This document shows, piece after piece, positions 56,716 through 64,000 of a DNA stretch of 64,000 nt; the stretch's first letter is position 1, and each line of letters opens with the position of its first letter. A program made the position numbers and the translations under genes. Below the pieces are notes generated by a model that was not told where the DNA came from, searched no databases, and saw only the letters and a program-made list of their open reading frames with translations. The stretch is from Calendula officinalis. Its lineage: Eukaryota; Streptophyta; Magnoliopsida; Asterales; Asteraceae. The DNA lies in NCBI GenBank assembly GCA_963853835.1, contig OY970829.1:10646446-10710445 (forward strand), written 5' to 3'.

Positions 56716-56739
56716 TATATTCAAGATTCTTAAAAGAAA

Positions 56740-56895
56740 TGTGATTCTTACAAAACAATTTTTATCCATACAAAATAATTTAATATCAAAAAACAATCAT
56801 GCGTGTAAAATGTGGTAAAAGGAAAAGAAAGACATGATTGTCTTTTAAGATGAAATTACACTGCATATATAAAAATTGTTCTGTAAGAATCAACT
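56740..56895. mobile_element. Small MITE-like inverted repeat
   Basis: Left end GATTCTTACAAAACAATTTT and right end, reverse complemented, GATTCTTACAGAACAATTTT: about 25-bp arms around a 100-bp AT-rich centre. Non-coding. Confidence 0.65.
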
Positions 56896-57040
56896 CAGGT
56901 CTTAAAATTGGGGCCCTGTGTACAGGTACGATTATACCAATGATCAATATCGCAGAATTTTGAAGGAAACAACCATATAGACAAGTCTAATCATGGGAAG
57001 CAACAAATTTTGTTAAAAAAATTAAATCTCTAATAATGAC

Positions 57041-57229
57041 TGAGAGAAATCAATCTGTTGTGTATTCCATTCAATCACCATCTATAAATATACAATGAGC
57101 TTTGACCGAGAGAATCATATCACGGCTATAATCAAGCTAACCTTTACTACCTACCATGAATACAAATATTGCCTAAATATATTTCATTAACTATAATATA
57201 TTATATCATAAATATAATATATTCTAACA
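57041..57229 (-). repeat. 3' LTR of the Copia element
   Basis: On the minus strand TGTTAGAATATATT...TTTCTCTCA. Very AT-rich, with 'tatattatatcataaatata' at its start. Confidence 0.93.
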
Positions 57230-60200
57230 CTCCCCCGCAGTCGAAGCGGGAGGAGGATGGACATTGAGGCTGTGACGGAAGTCTTCGAATAAGACCAACG
57301 GTAGGCTTTTGGTGAAGATATCGGCAATCTGATACCGAGAAGGAACATGCAAAACGCGAACCAATCCACGAGAGACCTTTTCACGAACAAAGTGGATATC
57401 CATTTCAATATTCTTGGTGCGTTGATGTTGAACCGGATTTCCGGATAAGTATATAGCACTAATATTGTCACAATAAACAACGGTAGCTTTTTGAATTGGA
57501 CAATGTAGTTCGAGCAACAAATTCCGTAGCCAACATGTTTCGGCTACCACATTAGCGACTCCCCGATACTCGGCTTCGGCACTTGATCGAGAGAGAGTGG
57601 GTTGTCGTTTTGCGGACCAAGATATTAAGTTATCACCTAAGTAAACACAATACCCGGACGTGGACCGTCTAGTGTCGGGACACCCACCCCAATCTGCATC
57701 GGTATAAGATAATAGTGTAGATATCGATGACTTAGATAGATGTAAGCCATAGTTACGGGTTCCTTGTATGTATCTTATAATCCGTTTGAGTGCGGCCATG
57801 TGGACTTCCCGTGGGTCATGCATAAACAAATAAATTTGTTGGACCGCATACGAGATATCGGGTCGGGTGAAAGTAAGGTATTGAAGTGCTCCGGCAAGGC
57901 TTCGGTAAAAGCCCGGATCGCAAAAAGGAGGGCTCATTTTAGCACTTAGTTTAGGCTTGGTATCCACCGGTGTGGAACAGGGTTTACAATTTGTCATCCC
58001 GGCTCGATTAATAATATCCGAGGCGTAGGTTGATTGGGACAGAAACAGCCCATTGGGTTGACGTTGCACGGCAATGCCCAAAAAAGAATTTAACGAGCCC
58101 AAATCCTTCATAGCGAACTCCTTGTTGAGGAAGGAAATGACCGTGTTCAGTAAGTGGTCCGATGAGCCCGTAAGAATGATATCATCAACATATAATAAAA
58201 GATATGCCATGTGTTGTCCCTGTCTAAAAATAAACAAAGAGTTATCGGAAACACTATGTGTAAAACCAAATTGTGAAACGTAGTCGGCAAACCGTTTGTA
58301 CCATGCCCGGGGGGCTTGTTTTAGGCCATATAACGATTTTTGAAGTAAACAAACATAATCCGGGTGTGTTTGGTCACGAAACCCTAGGTGTTGATGCATG
58401 TAGACTGTCTCATCTAAGTTGCCATGAAGAAACGCATTTTTAACGTCAAGTTGTCTCATAGGCCAATCTTTAGATGATGCGAGACTAAGAACCGTCCGAA
58501 TTGTAGTCGGTTTGACCACCGGACTAAACGTTTCACCACAATCAATACCCACTCATTGTGATTTTCCGTCCCCCACTAGACGTGCTTTGTGTCGGTCAAA
58601 CGAACCATCGGCCGGAGTTTTGTGAGTCAAAACCCACATACATCTCATAATATTAACCTGTGGTGGGTGTGGTACCAAAACCCATGTCTTATTTTTAATA
58701 AGAGCGTGGTATTCGTCATCCATGGCCATTTTCCAATTAGGGTCCCGTAGGGCATCGACCGGGTTCTTGGGTATAAGTGAGGGTGTGTGTTGGGTATGAA
58801 GGTTAAAGGGTGTTTTGGGTTTGAAGATTCCCGTTTGACTACGAGTTATAGGTTTATTAGGGACCGGGGGTGGAGGTGGCGGGTCGACGGGTGGGACGGT
58901 TTGGGCCTGGATTGGTGTAGTGTGGGGAGTAGGTTGGGCCAGCGGTTGGGTAGGAGGAGGTGACGGTATTGGGCTATTTACTGATTGGGCCAGTGGGCTA
59001 AGAGGTGGGGTATTAGGAGATGATGGTGGTATGAAACCATGTGGGCGAGAAGTATTGGGGGGTGGGGCCGCATATTGAAAATGTTGTTTAATGTAAGTGT
59101 TGTGGTCACTGTCCAAAAAAGAATAACTGTTTGGAACACTAGACACGTGAGCAAACGGGAACTTGGTTTCATCAAAAATGACATGGCGACAAATGATAAT
59201 TTTTTTAGAAAGCATGTCATAACACCTATAGCCTCTGTGATTTTCGGGAAAACCCAAAAAGACACATGGTTTGGACCGGGCTTGGAGTTTATGAAGAGTG
59301 GTAGAAGGAAGAAGAGGATAGCATAATGATCCAAACACTCGTAGGTGAGATAAAACCGGTTTCTTTTGATACAAAATAGAGAGTGGTGTTTGAAAATTAA
59401 TAATTTTACTTGGTAAAACATTGTGGAGATAGGTGGCCATGTTTAAAGCATATGGCCAAAAAGAGGGAGGGACCGACGCATGAGATAAAAGAGTACGAAT
59501 CACATTGTTGAGAGACCGGATTTTACGTTCGGCTTTACCATTTTGAGAAGAAGTATATGGGCACGTAAATCTTAAACCAATTCCATTTTGATGACAAAAA
59601 TTTGTAACATGTTGATTGTCAAACTCTTTGCCATTATCGCATTGTAAATTTTTAATATTGCGTTCAAATTGAGTGCGAATAAAAGCATGAAATTTTGTAA
59701 AAATAGTGAATACGTCGGATTTTCGTGCCAAAGGATAAGTCCACACAAAATTGGTATAATCATCCAAAAAAAACAATATAATATCGAAATCCCGAACCGC
59801 TCAAAATTGGAGACGTCCATAGATCACAATGTATAACATCAAAAGGAAACAAAGTATTATTTGGGGATATGTGAAAGGGTAATTTCATGTGTTTACCTAG
59901 AACACACGAATGATATAAAACATGTTTATTTGGACCACAAGTAATAAAATTATTTTGTCTTAAAGATTCAAACACCGGAAGTCCCGGATGACCTAAACGA
60001 GCATGCCACAAATTAGAATTTAAAATAGCAAAAACAGAATGTTGATGATTGTTCACCGGTTTGTTGGGTGTAACCGGATACAAATCGCCTTGGCTATCAC
60101 ATCTCATTATATGTTTCCCCGTCTGATAGTCCTTCACAGAAAATCCAAAAGGGTCAAATTCAACAGAAACAAAATTATCAACAGTGAATTTTCGGACCGA

Positions 60201-61570
60201 GATTAGGTTTTTGATAATATGAGGGGCAAATAAAATATTGTTCAAGGCTAATGGTGGGTTGGGTGGTTTTAGTTTGGTGTGGCCGTACCCAAGGATTGGA
60301 ATATGTTGGCCATTTCCGACTAAAATACCTTTATTTTTGCTCAAATTAAAAAAGGACAAAAGGTTACCTTTATCGGCGGAGACATGAGAAGTAGCGCCGG
60401 TATCCATCACCCATGGATTCGGTGGTGGAGTAAGGCCCATAGTGTACATGGCGGTCTCAATATCAGTCGGAGCATACTCATGTCCTGCCATATAGGCCTG
60501 CTGGGCTGACATAGGATTCGGGCCCAATAAACCATCCTTTCTGCTTTGGGCCGGTGTGGAACCAGAAAACTGTTTGGGCCATGGTGCACTTGGATAAGGG
60601 CACGGTGGGATGGGCCATCCAGGTGGGCCAGACCAGTTCGTGGACATAGGATACCACGGATGCCATGGAGAGAGCATCGAGCGCTGATTGTTGCCACCGC
60701 CACTGTCCGTCGATTTCCAGTGGTCGGCGAACCGCTGCTATAATTGCCCCGTCCGCCATGGCTGTAGTGACCTCGGCCGCCGGATTTTGGACGCCGACCG
60801 CCGCCTTTGGAGTTGTTGTTCCGATTTGGGGTTTTGTAGGCCGAATTCTCCCCATTCTGTGAATCGGATGTAGGCGCAATCATAGCAGCGTTTGAAGAGG
60901 TTGCAATCTTCTTTGCCAGACCCGCCTCCTCAAGGGTGAGCATTGATCTTGCGTGATGGAAAGTCGGCAGTGGATTACTCTGCCGAAGGAGAGTACCCAC
61001 CCCGTTGTAAGCTTCGGTAAGACCCGAAACAAGTTGTAAAACCAATCGATCGTTGGAGACCTCAGCGCCCACATTTCGCAGTTGATCAGAAAGCTCTTTG
61101 AGGCGTTGGCAGTATGCCGAAACGCTCTCAAAGTCCGATAAAACTGTATGCGAAAGTTCTTGCTCGAGTGTGACGGCTCGAGCGTGTTTGTTATCCTCGT
61201 AGATATCACGAAGTCGATTCCATGTATCCATGGCAGTCGACCCCGATACGATGACAGTGTTGATGAGATCGGTAGAGATTGTAGCATAAATCCAACCCAA
61301 CACGGTTGCATCTAGAGTAGACCAAAGTTCTGCATCAGCCGAATTCGGAGCGGGAACAGGAAATTTGTCATTCGGAATGATGTGGTGGAGAACTTTCATT
61401 GATCTAGCACAAATTTTAAACAGTTCGGCCCACGTAGAATATTGAACCTTAGTCGATTCTAGTTGAATCGGTATGTGGTTGCGTATGTTGGAGACACCGA
61501 GGGCTGGGTGGAATCTGTTTGAATCAGTGTTAGTTATGAGGGTGTTGGTATCAGTGTTGGTTGGTGCCAT
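57224..61570 (-). pseudogene. Copia gag-pol polyprotein, two frame breaks and one stop
   Basis: Start MAPTNTDTN at 61570. Gag (UBN2 type; LDATVLGWIYATIS, YCQRLKELSDQL) runs to about 60700 and ends in a Gly/Arg-rich tail with no CCHC knuckle seen. After a frame change near 60700 come protease WVMDTGATSHVS (about 60400), LWHARLGHP, and the integrase start. A second frame change near 59770 leads to integrase DDYTNFVW, CDNGKEF and QNGKAERKIR, then RT. The RT is interrupted by TGA at 58553-58555 between GKSQ and VGIDCGETFSPV (probably CGA or CAA originally). YVDDIILTG, the RNase H DADWGGCPDTRRSTSGY and the C-terminal VLHVPSRYQIADIFTK follow intact to the stop at 57224. Only three lesions separate it from an open frame, so it is a recent loss. 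Confidence 0.92.
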
Positions 61571-61670
61571 GGATAGAAAGAAGGTAACGAGATTTAGATG
61601 AAGAATAAAGAGGGATGAAGGTGATTGAATGAGCGGAAGCAAGAAAAATTCTAGGATCTCTCTGATACCA

Positions 61671-61859
61671 TGAGAGAAATCAATCTGTTGTGTATTCCAT
61701 TCAATCACCATCTATAAATATACGATGAGCTTTGAACGAGAGAATCATATCACGGCTATAATCAAGCTAAACTTTACTACCTACCATGAATACAAATATT
61801 GCCTAAATATATTTCATTAACTATATTATATTATATCATAAATATAATATATTCTAACA
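61671..61859 (-). repeat. 5' LTR of the Copia element
   Basis: Same length as the other LTR with about four substitutions; followed on the minus strand by the tRNA-Met primer site. Confidence 0.93.
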
Positions 61860-61864
61860 ATGAC

Positions 61865-62255
61865 CATCAAGGTTTGTTGCCAAATCAGATGATATCTCAT
61901 CGACAGTCCTTTCGTGAAGCAACCAATTCATCAGAATAAGGCTTACCTTCACTTTTACCCAAAGTCTCTTTTGTTTAATTTGCACACCACTTTCTTCCAG
62001 ATATTACTGGTAGTGTTGAAAAGATAAACAGGGGATCTTTAAAATAGATTATCACGTAAGAACATAAAACGTAAAACCATATAGTATATTTTTGCAGAAA
62101 AAGCGATCGGATATTCGTTAGGTCGAGTCCAATACTTCAAAAAATACATGCATGTTATAAAAGTACATATATATATGCTATAAATACTGCTTCCAAACTA
62201 TTTGATGCAGACCCAATAGAAGAACGAGCCATGTTGTTTCTTGAGGCCCATGATC
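61865..62255. other. Intergenic, nothing recognised
   Basis: No open frame or paired repeat. It continues the interrupted target sequence from 57035. Confidence 0.5.
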
Positions 62256-62261
62256 GTGTGA

Positions 62262-62560
62262 GAAAAGGGACTTTAGTGTAAAGGGCATAACTTTCAGCTC
62301 GGGTCTCCGTTTCAAGCCCACGAGTAACCAAATCGAAGCTCGAGACGAAGGCTACGACATGATAAATAGCCGTAGGCGGGTTACCCAACTTCCCGGCCCA
62401 AAAACCTCTATTTTGGACACTTTGTTTACATTTTTGTCGTTTTTCGTTAAGTTTTCGAACTTTGTTTAGGCCCAGTTTTTAGCCTGTTTGTCTTTTTGGG
62501 CTCATTCGAAAATCTGGGCCATATTTAAAGTGCATTTTGCCATTTGGAATGTACAGTTGA
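62262..62560 (+). repeat. Fragment of the leader of an element B relative
   Basis: About 300 bp aligns with 30781-31090 of element B: 'cataactttcagctcggg', 'agcccacgagtaaccaaat', 'acccaacttcccggcccaaaaac' and 'tttaaagtg' appear in the same order. No LTR or ORF of that element is present here. Confidence 0.8.
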
Positions 62561-62940
62561 ATATTTTGGTGAAATTCATTTTACTCTCCCGAAATTGTGT
62601 TCTTTGTGTTAGAAGAAGTTTTGAAGACCAATTCGCAGTATTCTCTCGAATCAACGTGTTTTGTGTTAGATTAATCCGGTATTCTTTTGAATCAACGGAT
62701 TCTAATTTTTACTATCTTTCGGTTCTACGTCAATATTCATATAAAAATGAATAGAATGCATACATGTATACCCTAGGGATGGCCTATCTACATAATACAA
62801 TGATTACCAAATACATATATGTATGCTACATATGTATTGATCTTCCACATATGCACAAAAAATAGCATTTAAGAATTGATCTTCATCATATCCTTTTTCT
62901 CTTATGTAACATAGACGTATTAATTCCTTCCCACATTATT

Positions 62941-63099
62941 TCTTGTCTATATGTTTGTTGTTCTTCTTGAAACATAGATGTATCACGACCATTTCTTGTC
63001 TATATGTTTGTTGTTCTTCTTGAAACATAGATGTATCACGATCATTTCTTGTCTCTATGTTTGTTGTTCTTCTTGAAACATAGATGTATCATGATCATT
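62941..63099. repeat. Three tandem copies of a 53-bp unit
   Basis: Unit starts tcttgtctatatgtttgttg and includes 'cttcttgaaacatagatgta'. Period 53 bp with few substitutions. Confidence 0.9.
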
Positions 63100-63565
63100 T
63101 CTGTACAGAGATACCACACTAGCAATGCACATAATTTCAGCATCTGCAAACAACTTTGCAACTCCCCCTAAATTAAAACAAAAATTTAAGACTATTACAA
63201 GGAATACTATCATCTAATTGTTATTCTGAAGAGATTATCACTAAAAATATGTTTTTTATGATACAAAAATACAACACTACACACGTAAACGTATGTAGTT
63301 ACAAAATTACAATAGTTGGTCTTGTGCAACAGTGTTATGAACCAGTTGAGCCTAGGTGTTTGAGGGAACAAAGATGTATCAGCTCCTGCTAATGTTTGAA
63401 ATGTTATTAGCTTGGAGTTTACCGAGAACATAGATATAACCCAAAACATAAATGTATCATATCATATTTGGAAACTCAATTGTAATACAGATTTGATATG
63501 AAGATGCATTTTTTAGAGAATAACGTGCACTGTAGTTTTGTGATATGTACGTCACAGGAATGGTG

Positions 63566-63629
63566 GACCAAACTCCAAGCTAATAACACTTCAAATTGAC
63601 CAAACTCCAAGCTAATAACACTTCAAATT
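63566..63629. repeat. Two 32-bp direct repeats
   Basis: gaccaaactccaagctaata plus 12 bases, repeated exactly head to tail; a degenerate third copy lies near 63680. Confidence 0.9.
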
Positions 63630-63882
63630 CGGTCAAATTACTGATAAAGATAAAAAAGTGAAAATAAAAATATCAAATTTCAACAAACTTTAAGCTAATA
63701 ACAAGAAGCTAATGGCTGTTGACCAAACGAACGTTTTTGTACCATCAATTTTTTTAAAAATTACAGATTAAAATATATTAAAAATATAATTTTTTTTAAT
63801 TATTGATAAAGATGACACTAAATATATATATAACACTGAATCATACATTTCAATGATTTGAAAGCACAAGCCATGTGCAATA

Positions 63883-63902
63883 CAGAGAGAGAGAGAGAGA
63901 GA
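63883..63902. repeat. (GA)n microsatellite
   Basis: About ten uninterrupted GA units. Confidence 0.9.
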
Positions 63903-64000
63903 TCCACTTAATTGTTAGATTCACTATAATCACATTTCTAAAAGGTAGAACTATCATCAAGGATTCGAAAGCAGAAACAGTGTACAGTTAGTTTGATTTA

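Larger units (their letters stand above)
57041..61859 (-). mobile_element. Ty1/Copia LTR retrotransposon with short LTRs
   Basis: LTRs of 189 bp (57041-57229 and 61671-61859; about 4 differences, 98% identity). Target duplication ATGAC at 57036-57040 and 61860-61864. On the minus strand the primer site TGGTATCAGAG follows the 5' LTR (about 61660-61670) and the polypurine stretch GCGGGGGAG precedes the 3' LTR. Domain order gag - protease - integrase - RT - RNase H is Copia. Total 4.8 kb, full length but mutated. Confidence 0.95.
62561..63999. other. AT-rich intergenic DNA with small tandem repeats
   Basis: No gene supported. It contains a 53-bp triplicate, a 32-bp direct duplication at 63566-63629, and a GA microsatellite. 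Confidence 0.6.

Noticed and set aside
59039..59326. Plus-strand ORFs inside the Copia element (also 60546-60873)
   Set aside because: Antisense shadows of gag and integrase.

Overview
The window is nuclear DNA of a flowering plant, almost certainly a eudicot and probably an Asteraceae. The plant signs are spliced GT-AG genes, a two-exon germin-like gene, plant-type retrotransposons primed by tRNA-Met, Stowaway/Tourist/hAT MITEs, and plant Helitrons with a RepHel plus RPA-like gene pair. The family-level guess rests mainly on an unusual retrotransposon ORF family that I remember as very abundant in Asteraceae, so it is tentative.

Host genes are few. Two tandem paralogues of a germin-like protein (GLP) lie on the minus strand. 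The first has only exon 1 in the window (39-147). The second is complete (exon 1 at 23624-23732, exon 2 at 20604-21139) and encodes a 214-residue secreted cupin. About 20 kb of transposon-derived DNA separates them. Everything else I can identify is mobile-element DNA.

Layout: a 5'-truncated, frameshifted LINE (1.2-4.8 kb); a foldback element with an internal MITE (5.1-6.0 kb); a Tourist MITE nested in a Stowaway MITE (7.0-7.8 kb); a small Helitron-like element (7.8-8.7 kb); non-autonomous LTR element A (9.6-19.4 kb, gag but no pol); a hAT MITE; GLP gene 2, whose intron holds a SINE-like insert interrupted by a hAT-like element; a 3.5-kb probable solo LTR (24.3-27.8 kb); a Ty3/Gypsy-like element (27.8-39.3 kb) split by LTR element B (29.7-38.8 kb), which carries a 1605-codon frame and no pol; a long inverted-repeat element (39.6-43.1 kb) containing a 2.1-kb non-autonomous Helitron; an 11.5-kb Helitron (43.4-54.9 kb); a long-TIR mini-element with its own ORF (55.0-56.0 kb); a near-perfect 72-bp foldback; a Ty1/Copia element (57.0-61.9 kb); and unassigned AT-rich DNA to the end.

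The most notable item is the 11.5-kb Helitron. It has textbook termini (A|TC at the 5' end; an 8-bp-stem hairpin then CTAG|T at the 3' end). Its 11-exon RPA-like gene is open across all exons (524 codons with stop). Its ten-exon RepHel gene, with HUH, two-Tyr and SF1 helicase motifs, has one visible lesion, a 21-nt homopolymer. Two RepHel introns share about 128 bp of nearly identical sequence, and one is flanked by a 32-bp duplication of exon sequence, so it looks recently gained. LTR elements A and B both carry a pol-less 'extra ORF' family of unknown function.
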